From positions 1,054,001 through 1,118,000 of the forward strand of contig NZ_CP152474.1 in NCBI RefSeq assembly GCF_039727615.1: 64,000 nucleotides of DNA. Direction: 5' to 3'. Below are positions 36,892 through 52,140 of the stretch, one piece after another. Position numbers and translations under genes: made by a program. The DNA comes from Leclercia sp. S52. Lineage in GTDB: Bacteria > Pseudomonadota > Gammaproteobacteria > Enterobacterales > Enterobacteriaceae. Position 1 is the stretch's first letter. Every line of letters starts with the position of its first letter. Below the pieces are notes generated by a model, which worked only from the letters and a program-made list of their open reading frames with translations, searched no databases and had not been told where the DNA came from.

Positions 36892-36907
36892 TTTCCTTCC
36901 TGCTGAA

Positions 36908-36945
36908 AATGTCTGACTGTAACCGTTACAGTCAGACATTTTTAA
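36908..36945 (+). terminator. Terminator after the ribbon-helix-helix gene
   Basis: AATGTCTGACTGTAAC and GTTACAGTCAGACATT are perfect 16-base inverted arms around one base, followed by T5. It starts 16 bases after the stop codon. Confidence 0.8.
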
Positions 36946-37037
36946 ATCGTCCTTACTGCATCGTTATTTGTGCACCCGCTCACTTTTTCCCGGTAATAAA
37001 ACTCGTCGTTGCAGCCGCTTCCATTGCGGACAGGTAA

Positions 37038-38459
37038 TTATACAAGTGTGCGTTTTAATGATTGTCCGCTTGTATTCAGGGCCAACCACAGCGGCTTGAT
37101 CCGCACCAGCGCACTTTCCAGCTCAGCAGGTTCCAGCGAAAAGGGCATCCGCAGATAGCGGTCAAAGGCTCCGGAAAGGCCAAAGCGCGTACCGGTGCCC
37201 AGATGAATACCTGCCGCTTCGGCGCGGGCAGCCAGTTGGGTGGCCAGCATATCCGGCAACTCCACCCAATAGGAGAGCCCGCCTTCCGGCATCTGGAAAC
37301 GCCACTGCGGAAAATGTTCCCGCAGTAACGCCGCACAGCAATCGCGTCGCTCGCGTAGCATCTGCCGCCGCGCCGGTAAAAAGGTGTCGCCATTCTCAAT
37401 CAACCACAGGGTGGCCAGCTGCTCCAGCAGCGGCGAGCCAAGATCGAGCGTATCGCGGGTTTGCGCCAGGGTCGCAATAGTGCGCGCCGGAGCGCGAACC
37501 CAGCCCAGACGCAGGCCTCCCCAAAAACTTTTTCCCGCCGAGCCGAGGGTAATGACATTGCCGTTCGGGCAGAAGGAGGCCAGCGGCGGCGGGGGAGGGG
37601 TATCGAACCAGAGATCGACCATGGTTTCATCCACCACCAGCGTGGTGCGGGCCCGGGCAGCAATGGCGGCGATGGACTCACGGCTGGCCGCGTCCATGCA
37701 GCGGCCGGTGGGATTGTGAAAGTCCGGCATCAGGTACGCCAGCCGCGGCGCGGTCTGGGCGAGGGTGGCGGCAAAGCCGTCGATATCCCAGCCGGTGTGC
37801 GGTAGCGATACGCCAACCGGCCGGCAGGAGGCGCCCTGGATAGCGGCGATAGCCAGCGGGTAGGTAGGGTGATCCACCACCACCCGATCGCCGGGGCCGG
37901 TGAACATCCGCAGCACCAGCGCCAGCCCGCTGACCGCACCGTTAACCACCATCACCTCTTCCGGTCGGGTAGGCAGTCCACGTGCGGTGTAGCGCGCGGC
38001 GATGGCCTCGCGCAGCGCCAGCAGTCCCAGCTGGTCGTAGCCGGTTTGCGTCAGATGCTGCGTAATGGCGGTCAGGGCGTGGGTATAGGCCTGATGGATC
38101 TCCGGCCCGGCACCCAGTGCTGCGGTGGAGAGATCCAACGCCGCGCTGGCGTTGGCGCGGGTCGGGGGCGTGCGGCTGTCGGGCAGGATCACCCGGGATC
38201 CGCTGCCATGGCGGCTTTCGAGGTAGCCTTCATCGCGCAGATGCGCAAGCGCGCTGCTGACGGTGGTACGACTCACCTCCAGGGTTAAGGCCAGCTCGCG
38301 TTCGCCCGGCAGGCGCGTATCCAGCGCCAGCCTGCCGTCGAGGATCAGCAGGCGGAGCGCATCGCCCAGCTGACGCCACAACGGGGTACGGGAGGTCTCC
38401 TGCTGCCAGTGGCCCAGCAGGCGAACTAATGACTGGCTTCCAAAACGACGCGATGACAT
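37038..38459 (-). CDS. yczR: MocR-type PLP-dependent regulator YczR
   Basis: 473-residue fusion of a GntR winged HTH (about 24-95: LWRQLGDALRLLILDGRL, LPGERELALTLEVSRTTVSS) with an aminotransferase-like PLP domain. The PLP lysine lies in TLGSAGKSFWGGLRLGW and the Asp partner in LVVDETMVDLWF. It is divergent from yczE, the arrangement reported for the Salmonella and Bacillus-type YczR/YczE pair, so it probably controls yczE. Confidence 0.9.
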   Translation of the reverse strand: MSSRRFGSQSLVRLLGHWQQETSRTPLWRQLGDALRLLILDGRLALDTRLPGERELALTLEVSRTTVSSALAHLRDEGYLESRHGSGSRVILPDSRTPPTRANASAALDLSTAALGAGPEIHQAYTHALTAITQHLTQTGYDQLGLLALREAIAARYTARGLPTRPEEVMVVNGAVSGLALVLRMFTGPGDRVVVDHPTYPLAIAAIQGASCRPVGVSLPHTGWDIDGFAATLAQTAPRLAYLMPDFHNPTGRCMDAASRESIAAIAARARTTLVVDETMVDLWFDTPPPPPLASFCPNGNVITLGSAGKSFWGGLRLGWVRAPARTIATLAQTRDTLDLGSPLLEQLATLWLIENGDTFLPARRQMLRERRDCCAALLREHFPQWRFQMPEGGLSYWVELPDMLATQLAARAEAAGIHLGTGTRFGLSGAFDRYLRMPFSLEPAELESALVRIKPLWLALNTSGQSLKRTLV

Positions 38460-38464
38460 ATGCA

Positions 38465-38486
38465 GTCCACTTTTTCAAAACTGGAC
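38465..38486. promoter_or_regulatory. Candidate YczR operator
   Basis: GTCCA at 38465-38469 and TGGAC at 38482-38486 are inverted arms separated by 12 bases in the 84-bp gap between yczR and yczE. This is a plausible MocR target, but the arms are short. Confidence 0.35.
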
Positions 38487-38543
38487 ATTAATCATAGTGC
38501 CATTTCAGGTAATGATGAAAGCATAGCTAACCGGAGAAAGATC

Positions 38544-39152
38544 ATGTTACGTCGATTACTTCAGCTTTACGTCGGATTAAGCCTGTATGGCCTGTCAACG
38601 GCGATGTTTGTACGAGCGGATCTGGGCGCCGATCCCTGGAATGTCTTCCACCTCGGGGTGGCAAAACTGCTGGCCATGGATATTGGCACCGTCATCATTC
38701 TGACCGGCGTGCTGGTGCTGCTGCTGTGGATCCCGCTGCGACTGCGTCCGGGGCTCGGCACCATCAGTAACGTGATTGCCATTGGCCTGGCTGCCGACGT
38801 CGCGCTGACGTTTATCCCGGCTATCGACTCCCTGATGGCGCGCAGCCTGTTGCTGGTCAGCGCGGTGATCGTCAATGCGCTGGCGACCGGCATGTATATC
38901 GGCGCCGGGTTTGGTGCCGGACCGCGCGACGGCCTGATGACCGGGATCAACGCCCGTACCGGCTGGTCGGTACGCAGCGTGCGCACGGCGATTGAGGTTT
39001 CAGTCCTGCTGCTTGGCTGGGTGCTGGGAGGCACATTTGGCGTGGGGACTGTGCTGTATGCCCTGAGCATTGGCCCGCTGATCCAGATCTGTCTGCCGTG
39101 GTTTCGTCAAAAGCCGCGCATCTTAGCCCCGCAGCCTGAGCGCGTTGTCTGA
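38544..39152 (+). CDS. yczE: YczE/YitT-family membrane protein
   Basis: 202-residue integral membrane protein with about five or six hydrophobic segments. The family motif is VRADLGADPWNVFHLG near the N-terminus and it is echoed by GAGFGAGPRDGLMTG in the second half. The start at 38544 follows GGAGAAAG; the longer frame starts inside the yczR leader. The transport role is unknown. lacI begins 76 bases downstream. Confidence 0.88.
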   Translation: MLRRLLQLYVGLSLYGLSTAMFVRADLGADPWNVFHLGVAKLLAMDIGTVIILTGVLVLLLWIPLRLRPGLGTISNVIAIGLAADVALTFIPAIDSLMARSLLLVSAVIVNALATGMYIGAGFGAGPRDGLMTGINARTGWSVRSVRTAIEVSVLLLGWVLGGTFGVGTVLYALSIGPLIQICLPWFRQKPRILAPQPERVV

Positions 39153-39154
39153 TT

Positions 39155-39171
39155 TTGCGAAGCGCTCACAT
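39155..39171. promoter_or_regulatory. Auxiliary lac operator upstream of lacI
   Basis: TTGCGAAGCGCTCACAT is identical at 16 of 17 bases to the reverse complement of the lacZ operator at 40380-40396. It lies 58 bases before the lacI start, where it could repress lacI itself or pair with the main operator by looping over about 1.2 kb. Confidence 0.75.
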
Positions 39172-39228
39172 GCTTTACGCAGTGGGTTATGACAGAATAC
39201 GCACATCAGTCATTGCAATGCGACGCGC

Positions 39229-40302
39229 ATGAAAGCCATAACCCTTTACGATGTTGCCCGCCTGGCGGGCGTTTCCTATCAAACCGTCTCCCGGGTCATT
39301 AATGATGCGGCGCATGTCTCCGCCCGGACCCGGGAGAAAGTACTGCAGGCGATGGCCGAGCTGCACTATGTCCCTAACCGTGGCGCCCAGCAGCTGGCAG
39401 GAAAGCGCACCCGCACCCTGGGTCTGATCACCACCGATCTGGCCCTGCATGCTCCCTCGCAAATTGCTTCGGCGGTCAAGACCCGGGCAGGCGAGCGCGG
39501 GGCAAGCGTGTTGATCTCGATGGTCGAAAACCCGCAGCAGTGTCTGGCCGCCGTGCAGGAGCTGCTGGCCCAGCGCGTGGAGGGGTTGCTGGTCAACGTG
39601 CCGCTGGAGGACGAACTGGCAGAAAGCCTGCAGGCGCAGGCCGTTCCGGTGCCGGTACTCTTTCTCGATGTCTCACCCACCGCCCGGGTGCACAGCCTGG
39701 TGTTTGATGCCGAACAGGGGGCAACCCTTGGCGCGCAGCATCTGCTGACGCTGGGCCACCAGCGGATCGCCCTGCTCGGCGGGCCGCAAAGTTCCGTTTC
39801 TGCACGTGCCCGTCTGGCGGGCTGGCTCTCCACGCTGGCGGCAGCAGGCATAGAGCCCTGCGCCATTGCCCAGGGCGACTGGAGCGCCGCCTCGGGTTAC
39901 GAGAAAGGCCATCAGCTGCTGGCCGGGGCCACGCTTCCGCAGGCGATCCTGGTGGCAAACGATCAGATGGCGCTCGGCGTGATGCGCGCCTGTGCTGAAA
40001 AGGGCATTACCGTGCCAGGCCAGCTCTCGATCGTGGGGTTTGACGACACCACTGACAGCGCCTGGTTTACTCCGCCGCTGACCACCGTTCGCCAGGCCTT
40101 TCGCGAGGCCGGGCTGCGCAGCGTGGAGTGGCTGCTGGCGCAGCAGGGGCACGCCGGGCAGGATCCCGCCCAAACTCGTCTTCCTGTTACCCTGATCGAG
40201 CGTCACTCCACCGCCCGGGAAGGGATCCCCCAGGGCAGTGACGATCTGGCCCAGCAGTTAAAATCCCTGGCCCTGCTGGCCGAACAGCTGGCGCGCCGCT
40301 AA
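39229..40302 (+). CDS. lacI: Lac repressor LacI
   Basis: 357-residue LacI-family repressor. The HTH is TLYDVARLAGVSYQTVSRVI and the hinge helix includes RGAQQLAGK. The periplasmic-binding-like core shares many blocks with E. coli LacI (LALHAPSQI, SVSARARLAGW, LVANDQMALGVMRA, PPLTTVRQAF), and the C-terminus ends in a leucine-rich tetramerisation-type helix (LKSLALLAEQLARR), so a tetramer able to loop DNA is plausible. Position next to lacZ supports the name. The ribosome site before the ATG is weak. Confidence 0.92.
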   Translation: MKAITLYDVARLAGVSYQTVSRVINDAAHVSARTREKVLQAMAELHYVPNRGAQQLAGKRTRTLGLITTDLALHAPSQIASAVKTRAGERGASVLISMVENPQQCLAAVQELLAQRVEGLLVNVPLEDELAESLQAQAVPVPVLFLDVSPTARVHSLVFDAEQGATLGAQHLLTLGHQRIALLGGPQSSVSARARLAGWLSTLAAAGIEPCAIAQGDWSAASGYEKGHQLLAGATLPQAILVANDQMALGVMRACAEKGITVPGQLSIVGFDDTTDSAWFTPPLTTVRQAFREAGLRSVEWLLAQQGHAGQDPAQTRLPVTLIERHSTAREGIPQGSDDLAQQLKSLALLAEQLARR

Positions 40303-40308
40303 CGCTTT

Positions 40309-40324
40309 TGTGATCGCCATCGCT
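40309..40324. promoter_or_regulatory. Possible CRP site of lacZ
   Basis: TGTGATCGCCATCGCT keeps the TGTGA half of the CRP consensus with a weak second half (TCGCT for TCACA). It is centred about 65 bases upstream of the main operator, close to the CRP position in the E. coli lac promoter. Confidence 0.4.
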
Positions 40325-40379
40325 TCATGACGCTCTCCTGCTTTACCCTGTCACCCTGACAGGGCATTGTAGATAAAAA

Positions 40380-43494
<3,115 letters not shown>

Positions 43495-43553
43495 ACTTAA
43501 TCGCTGATGCGGTCGCGCCATGTGGCCGCACATTCACTTCGGAGGTTTATCTG

Positions 43554-43907
43554 ATGAAGTATGTCGATGGTTTTGTGGTTGCCGTTCCCGCGAAAAATAA
43601 GGAGGCTTATCGCGAGCTGGCCGCGAAGGCCGCGCCGCTGTTTAAAGAGTTTGGCGCGCTTCGTATCGTGGAGTGTTGGGCAGATGACGTGCCCGACGGA
43701 AAATTAACGGACTTTCGCCTGGCGGTGAAGGCGGAAGAGAACGAAGAAGTGGTCTTCAGCTGGATCGAATACCCTTCCAGAGAGGTTCGCGATGAAGCGA
43801 ACCGCAAGATGATGAGCGATCCCAGAATGAAAGAATTTGGCGAATCGATGCTGTTCGACGGTAAACGGATGATTTATGGCGGCTTCTCACCGCTGCTGGA
43901 CGAATAA
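43554..43907 (+). CDS. ybaA: YbaA, DUF1428 protein
   Basis: 117-residue protein of the DUF1428 family with a dimeric alpha/beta barrel-type fold; function unknown. It matches E. coli YbaA along its length (MKYVDGFVVAVPAKNKEAY, FGESMLFDGKRMIYGGF). In E. coli it lies next to ffs; here a 7-kb block separates the two. Confidence 0.93.
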   Translation: MKYVDGFVVAVPAKNKEAYRELAAKAAPLFKEFGALRIVECWADDVPDGKLTDFRLAVKAEENEEVVFSWIEYPSREVRDEANRKMMSDPRMKEFGESMLFDGKRMIYGGFSPLLDE

Positions 43908-43913
43908 TACTGA

Positions 43914-43938
43914 TGCCCGGCGGTGCTTCCTGCCGGGC
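43914..43938. terminator. GC-rich hairpin between ybaA and ylaB
   Basis: GCCCGGC and GCCGGGC form a hairpin around GGTGCTTCCT. It lies between converging genes and may be half of a REP element or a terminator without a T tract. Confidence 0.45.
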
Positions 43939-43939
43939 G

Positions 43940-45509
43940 TTACTGGTGTGCTTCCGGGTCGAGATTGTGCTCAGCCCACCGAATAAAGGCCTCTTTTGGC
44001 AGCGCTTTACTGTAAAACCAGCCCTGACCGTACTGCACGCCGTGGCGGCGCAGCCAGGTCAGCTGGCCTTCGGTTTCAATCCCTTCCGCCACCATATCCA
44101 GATCGAGCGATCGGGCCATCTCAATGATATGCGGCGTCACGTTTTTGTACTCCAGCGCGTCCACGAATGACTTATCGATTTTCAGGGTATCAACGTCCAG
44201 ATCCTGCAGGTAGCTGAGGCTGGAGTAGCCGGTGCCAAAATCATCAATATAGACCGAGTGCCCTGAGCGCCGGAACCCGGCAATGGCGGGAGCGCTGACG
44301 GTGGGATCGGCAAATCCCCGCTCGGTAAGCTCCAGCGCAATCTGCGACGGCGGGATCTGCCATTGATTGAGAAGACGGCTCAGCAGCGGTGGCACCGTAC
44401 CTGAGATCAAATCCGCGGGGGCAAGGTTAATCGAAACATGCTGATCCGGGTGCTGGCGCAGCCATTCGCCCATCTCCTCGAACACTTTTTCGATGATAAG
44501 CGTGGTTAGCTGATTCATCAGGCCAGTCTGCTCCGCCAGGGAGACGAAAATATCGGGGGGAGAGATAGCTGCCGTCCTGCTGCGGCCAGCGGGCAAGCGC
44601 TTCCGCCCCGGTCAGCCTGCCGCTGTTTAGCGCGACAATCGGCTGGAAATGAACCTGGAACTCCCGGGCGTTGATGGCATCCAGCAGGCGATGCCGGGGC
44701 GATTGCAGGCGGCGTAACACGCGCAAAACAAACCAGGCCGTCAATAAACTGATCAGCATGCCAAACGGCAGCCAGAAATAAAGCTGATGATGCCAGCTCT
44801 CTTTTAACGGCTTCAGGGACGCCCAGGCCACAATGGCAAACCCCAGGTCGGGCACGTTGTGGACATCGTACATCGCCCCGTTATGTTGAAAATGCGAGTT
44901 GCCATCCCGCTGCATTTGATTGAACACCTGCATATCCAGGCTGTTACTGCTGGCGAACACGATATTACGCCGGATACCGACCAGGGCAACGTCGATTGGC
45001 CAGGAGCCAAAAGGGATCACGTCGATCAGCGAGGCCGGGTCGATCATCACGATGTAATGGCCTGTGCCGATGGCGGCCATATAGCGCTTCAGGTTGAGAT
45101 CGTTGTGTGAGGTAACCCAGGCCCGATAGCCATCGGGAGTGATCCGCAATGCCGGGGGAAAGGGGGCGGCCTGGCTCTCTTGTTCCAGCGAAGAGCAGCG
45201 CGGTTTGAGATCGTCAACGTAGATCACTTCCTGGATATAGCGCCAGGAGAAAGAGGCGCGGCGCATCACCAGCGCATGTTCGCGACTGCACGGGATCCCT
45301 TTGAAAGCCTTCATTTCGTTGAGCGCGGATTTGGCCTGAGTAATCACTTTGTCAGTACGAATCTGGACGCGCGAAGAGTAGTCGCTCAGATCGTCAACAA
45401 ACTTATCTTCCGCATTACGGTGCGCCAGCCAGACGCTCAGGCAGACAGGCACAAGCACTGCAATAATGAGTACGCAGGTCACCACACTCACCAGGTGTCG
45501 GGTTGTCAT
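43940..45509 (-). CDS. pdeB: CSS-motif cyclic-di-GMP phosphodiesterase YlaB (PdeB), frame broken
   Basis: Inner-membrane phosphodiesterase for cyclic di-GMP. Order: membrane helix, periplasmic CSS-motif domain with a first Cys in KGIPCSREH and CSS in KPRCSSLEQ, second membrane helix, and a cytosolic EAL domain. EAL motifs are present: GAEALARW, the metal ligand Asn of SINLAPAD, ELTERGF, IDDFGTGYSS, and AEGIET. One extra base in the G6 run 44555-44560 (C6 on the coding strand) breaks the frame; removing it joins YLSP to DIFVSLAEQTGL and yields 522 residues (516 in E. coli). The same pattern affects five other genes. Confidence 0.9.
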
Positions 45510-45661
45510 GCTCCTGTTTCCTTTTTAAAACGCCGGGCGTGGGGCGCGCAAGTCGATGACATTAAAACGGAAAGCCACGTTGAAGTGTAGAACTATTTTA
45601 GGTGAGTTTACGAGCCGCTTATCCGTCGTGGGTTGTTTTTCCATTGTCACTCGGATATGCT

Positions 45662-45682
45662 AATTGTTATGTTATAACAATT
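45662..45682. promoter_or_regulatory. Zur box before rpmJ2
   Basis: AATTGTTAT and ATAACAATT are perfect 9-base arms around GTT. The core TGTTATGTTATAACA differs from the gammaproteobacterial Zur core TGTTATANTATAACA at one base. It ends 19 bases before the rpmJ2 start codon. Confidence 0.82.
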
Positions 45683-45701
45683 CATTCGAGTAAGGGTAAA
45701 T

Positions 45702-45842
45702 ATGCAGGTTCTCAATTCATTGCGCAGTGCAAAACAACGTCATGCAGATTGCCAGATCGTCAAACGTAAGGGTCGGCTGTATGTGATTTGCAAATCCAAC
45801 CCGCGCTTCAAGGCGGTGCAGGGGCGTAAGAAAAAACGTTAG
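45702..45842 (+). CDS. rpmJ2: Zinc-independent ribosomal protein L36 paralogue (YkgO)
   Basis: 46-residue alternative L36 ([20 protein letters not shown], ending QGRKKKR), nearly identical to E. coli YkgO. It lacks the full zinc-ribbon cysteine/histidine set of normal L36, so it can replace the zinc-containing form under zinc starvation. A Zur box sits just upstream. Unlike E. coli, where ykgM (L31 paralogue) precedes ykgO, no L31 gene is found here. GTAAGGG serves as ribosome site. Confidence 0.93.
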   Translation: MQVLNSLRSAKQRHADCQIVKRKGRLYVICKSNPRFKAVQGRKKKR

Positions 45843-45901
45843 GTCAGAACAGAAGGCTTGCCGCTAACAGTGAGACTGTCGGCGGCAGGTCTGCGCGGGC
45901 G

Positions 45902-46366
45902 TCAGGCGGCCACGCGGGAAAGGGTAAAGACGTCGTAGAAAGAGAGTTCGCCTTTGGTGGCGATCATTTTTTGCAGCTTCTCTTTTTGCTGCGACTCAAC
46001 CTGCGGGGAGTGCAGAATACTGTCGATCAGCTGGTCCGGCACATAACGGGTGTTGTACCACTCGCCGTTGTAACAGACGCGAAAATCGAGCACATCAATA
46101 TCTTCGTAGCGGTAGCGCGGATTAACGTCAAAGAAGAAGAAGGCGTTAAAGACGACAAACAATACCACCAGGAGCCAGACGGAACCGATCAGCGTGTCCG
46201 ACTGCAGCATTACCACCAGCGTTGCCAGCCAGGCGGCATACATGGCGACAAACAGCCCCGGATGTTTGCGAATAAAGCTGATGCTAAAGCGCGGTTTGTT
46301 GTCACGCTTCTCGCGTACATTGAGGTCATCAATGGTCTCGGTAAGCAGGCGTTGTATCTCGGTCAT
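45902..46366 (-). CDS. ylaC: Inner membrane protein YlaC
   Basis: 154-residue protein with two membrane helices in a hairpin (about 35-78: [18 protein letters not shown] and [16 protein letters not shown]) and a cytosolic C-terminal part. Function is unclear. It matches E. coli YlaC throughout (156 residues), with a different last few residues. Confidence 0.93.
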   Translation of the reverse strand: MTEIQRLLTETIDDLNVREKRDNKPRFSISFIRKHPGLFVAMYAAWLATLVVMLQSDTLIGSVWLLVVLFVVFNAFFFFDVNPRYRYEDIDVLDFRVCYNGEWYNTRYVPDQLIDSILHSPQVESQQKEKLQKMIATKGELSFYDVFTLSRVAA

Positions 46367-46527
46367 CTTCTGCCCTTTCTCAAATCATCTTAAAACGGGG
46401 GATCCGTGTATTTTAAGTGACCACAATGTTTGTGGAAAGTAACAGTTACGCTAAGAAAAAACATAACAGTTGCCAGGAAAGGGCGGGTCAGATGATGGGG
46501 TGAATCTGTTCAGTGGATGTCACCCAA

Positions 46528-46746
46528 TCAGCGTACAAATTTCCATACCGCGGTAGGAATTTTATCGTACAGCTTATTCATGGTGAGTTCAGCCAGGCGA
46601 TGATCCGCTGCGGAATAGAATACCGCTAACTCATTATCAGAAAGCTCGTATTTATTTTTCTCAATCACACGTTCAAGGGTGTCAATTGACTGACAACGTC
46701 GCAAACGCATCAAATAATCAGTCTTGGTTAATGGTTTATCAGACAT
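46528..46746 (-). CDS. hha: Hemolysin expression modulator Hha
   Basis: 72-residue H-NS co-regulator that silences AT-rich and virulence genes. It matches E. coli Hha almost fully ([20 protein letters not shown], ending [12 protein letters not shown]). It is the second gene of tomB-hha, 8 bases after tomB. In E. coli maa separates ylaC and hha; here only 161 bases do. Confidence 0.97.
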   Translation of the reverse strand: MSDKPLTKTDYLMRLRRCQSIDTLERVIEKNKYELSDNELAVFYSAADHRLAELTMNKLYDKIPTAVWKFVR

Positions 46747-46754
46747 AAATTCAC

Positions 46755-47147
46755 CTAATTGTTTGTAATAATTTTAACCGGAGTAGCTAACGGGTTAGCC
46801 CTGCTTGCATTGACAAAACAACGAAAAAGCCGATTGCCCGATTTACGCCATTTTTGCAAATCCTGCGCGTTAATGCCGTAGCTGCTGAATAACATAAAAG
46901 TGTCATCCAGGTATTCGTCAATTTGCTCAATCAACTTATTATCTTCGTTATACTTAATTTTATAATTAAGGGCGAAGGTTGCTATATGCTCAATCAACTC
47001 GTTTAGCTGCAAATTTATGGCAGACGTAGGGTCATTGACCCAGCCATGGTTGCTTTCATCGAGATTGGAAAGGCAGTCATGGTACAGGGATTCACAAAGG
47101 AATTTCAACTGTGCAATATCTTGCCTTTTGGGCGAGTATTCGTCCAT
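46755..47147 (-). CDS. tomB: Hha toxicity modulator TomB (YbaJ)
   Basis: 130-residue antitoxin-like partner of Hha that promotes oxidation of an Hha cysteine and reduces its toxicity. The body matches E. coli TomB ([33 protein letters not shown]). The last 20 or so residues differ and extend the protein by six ([15 protein letters not shown]). The order tomB-hha is that of a small toxin-antitoxin operon. Confidence 0.95.
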   Translation of the reverse strand: MDEYSPKRQDIAQLKFLCESLYHDCLSNLDESNHGWVNDPTSAINLQLNELIEHIATFALNYKIKYNEDNKLIEQIDEYLDDTFMLFSSYGINAQDLQKWRKSGNRLFRCFVNASRANPLATPVKIITNN

Positions 47148-47584
47148 AGCGTATCCCCTTTTTGAGTGATTTTTTACTCACCGAACATCGTTGTCGGGAA
47201 GGGTACAACTGACTTAGCGTCAACGGCTACTGTTATGCCTCTTGCCTTTAACTATAATCTACTCTGATCAGGATTTCACCGCGCTATTACGAAAAATTAC
47301 AATTACGCAGCAGTTTAAAGAGTCTCACGGATACTATGTTATATATTGTTTAATCCTGATGGCGATCCTGTCTTATCACCAGACGCGGTTTTTTAGTCGT
47401 TTCTATAATCGCAACCAGGCGCGATCATATACAAAAAAACACCAGGAATACTCTTAATAACTAAGAAGCAACGCAAGAATTTGAGAATTTGTGTAAGAGG
47501 ATTGGGTTAAATATGATAAGTCGTTTAAAGGTGACATAAAATATATAAACCGCCAATAAGCTTATTTTATGATTTTCAATTGCC
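47148..47584. other. tomB-acrB intergenic region (437 bp)
   Basis: AT-rich, with no gene I can support. It holds the tomB-hha promoter region near 47150-47280 on the minus strand. A 71-codon frame starting at TTG (47242) on the plus strand has no convincing features. Confidence 0.5.
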
Positions 47585-47613
47585 AAAAAAAAGGCCGCAA
47601 ATGCGGCCTTTTT
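47585..47613 (-). terminator. acrAB terminator
   Basis: AAAAAGGCCGC-AAAT-GCGGCCTTTTT, with A8 on the left arm giving T8 on the minus strand. It lies about 28 bases past the acrB stop. Confidence 0.9.
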
Positions 47614-47640
47614 AGCTGTTAACAGCAGGATCCTGGTGTC

Positions 47641-50785
<3,145 letters not shown>

Positions 50786-50804
50786 TTAACGGCTCCTGTT
50801 TAAG

Positions 50805-51998
50805 TTAAGACTTAGGTTGTTCTGACTGGCCGCCTGCGGAGGCTTGTTGTTGATTGTCAGACGTGACCTCTTGCGCTTTAACCTGGGCGCCCGGGCGAAC
50901 TTTTTGTAAACCGGTAATAATGACGCGATCGCCATCTTTCAGACCGTCGGTGACCAGCCATTTGTCACCAATCGCCTGGGTGGCGGTGATCTGACGGACT
51001 TCGACTTTGTCTTCAGCGCCAATGACCATTGCACTGGCATCGCCGCGCGGCGTACGGGTCACACCCTGCTGTGGAACCAGCAATGCGGTTGGGTTAGTCC
51101 CTTCTTCCAGGCTTGCACGAACGAACATACCCGGTAACAGCGTATGGTTCGGGTTCGGGAAGATGGCGCGCAGGGTGATAGAACCGGTGGTCTGATCGAC
51201 CGTTACGTCAGAAAACTCGAGGCTGCCGGCCTGAGGGAACTTGATGCCGTCGCTGGTAACCAGCTCCACTTTCGCTTTGCCGTTTTCCTGCTTCAGGGTG
51301 CCGTTTTCGAGCTCCTGTTTCAGACGCAGGAAATCATTGCTCGACTGGGTGACATCGACATAGATCGGGTCAAGCTGCTGCACGGTAGCCAGCGCGTTGG
51401 TCTGGCCGCTCTGCACCAGGGCACCTTCGGTCACGGACGATTTGCCAATGCGACCGCTGATAGGCGAGGTCACTTTGGTATAGGCCAGGTTAATACGTGC
51501 GGTTTCAACGGCGGCTTTCGCAGCGGTAACGGCAGCGTTAGCCTGCTGGGCATCGGCCTGGGCACTATCGTATTCCTGTTGGCTGATGTACTGAGTACCC
51601 AACAGTTTCTGATAACGGCTGACGGTCAGCTGGGCAATTTTCGCCGCAGCCTGGGCTTTAGCCAGATCGCCTTTTGCACTTTCGTAATTAGCCTGATAGG
51701 TAGCGGGATCAATCTGATACAGAGAATCACCTGCTTTAACATCACCACCTTCCGTAAAATTACGTTTCAGGATGATGCCACTCACCTGTGGACGCACTTC
51801 AGCAATGCGGTAAGCGCTGGTTCGGCCGGGTAATTCTGTTGTTATCTGGAGAGGTTCGGATTTGAGCGTCACGACGCCAACTTCTGGCACCTGCTGAGCC
51901 CCTTGTTGAGCCTGTTTTTCGTCACATCCTGTAAGCGCTAAGCTGCCTGAGAGCATCAGAACGATCGCCAGAGGCGTTAACCCTCTGTTTTTGTTCAT
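50805..51998 (-). CDS. acrA: Periplasmic adaptor AcrA
   Basis: Membrane fusion lipoprotein that links AcrB to TolC. The signal peptide and lipobox are SGSLALTGC (Cys about 25). Order: lipoyl halves, coiled-coil hairpin (about 100-170, rich in Ala and Gln), beta-barrel, and membrane-proximal domain, ending in a Gln/Ser-rich tail. The start at 51998 (MNKNRGLTPLA) gives 397 residues, as in E. coli. It is divergent from acrR. Confidence 0.97.
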   Translation of the reverse strand: MNKNRGLTPLAIVLMLSGSLALTGCDEKQAQQGAQQVPEVGVVTLKSEPLQITTELPGRTSAYRIAEVRPQVSGIILKRNFTEGGDVKAGDSLYQIDPATYQANYESAKGDLAKAQAAAKIAQLTVSRYQKLLGTQYISQQEYDSAQADAQQANAAVTAAKAAVETARINLAYTKVTSPISGRIGKSSVTEGALVQSGQTNALATVQQLDPIYVDVTQSSNDFLRLKQELENGTLKQENGKAKVELVTSDGIKFPQAGSLEFSDVTVDQTTGSITLRAIFPNPNHTLLPGMFVRASLEEGTNPTALLVPQQGVTRTPRGDASAMVIGAEDKVEVRQITATQAIGDKWLVTDGLKDGDRVIITGLQKVRPGAQVKAQEVTSDNQQQASAGGQSEQPKS

Positions 51999-52088
51999 AT
52001 GTAAACCTCGAGTTTCCGATTTCAAATTGATCAATGGATCACGCGTCCACAAACCCATTGCTGCGTTTATATTATCGTCGTGCTATGG

Positions 52089-52112
52089 TACATACATTCA
52101 TAAATGTATGTA
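52089..52112. promoter_or_regulatory. AcrR operator in the acrR-acrA intergenic region
   Basis: A 24-bp inverted repeat with arms TACATACATT and AATGTATGTA around CATA. It has the same arms as the E. coli AcrR binding site and lies in the 142-bp gap between the divergent genes. Confidence 0.9.
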
Positions 52113-52140
52113 AATCTGACTCCTGTAAATTCACCAAGGT

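Noticed and set aside
47242..47457. 71-codon frame on the plus strand in the tomB-acrB gap
   Set aside because: It starts at TTG with no ribosome site, lacks recognisable features, and the region is an AT-rich regulatory gap.
52034..52140. Upstream extension of acrR from an ATG at 52034
   Set aside because: It is in frame only with the part after the extra G. It would cross the AcrR operator and conflicts with the well-matched start [10 protein letters not shown] at 52141.
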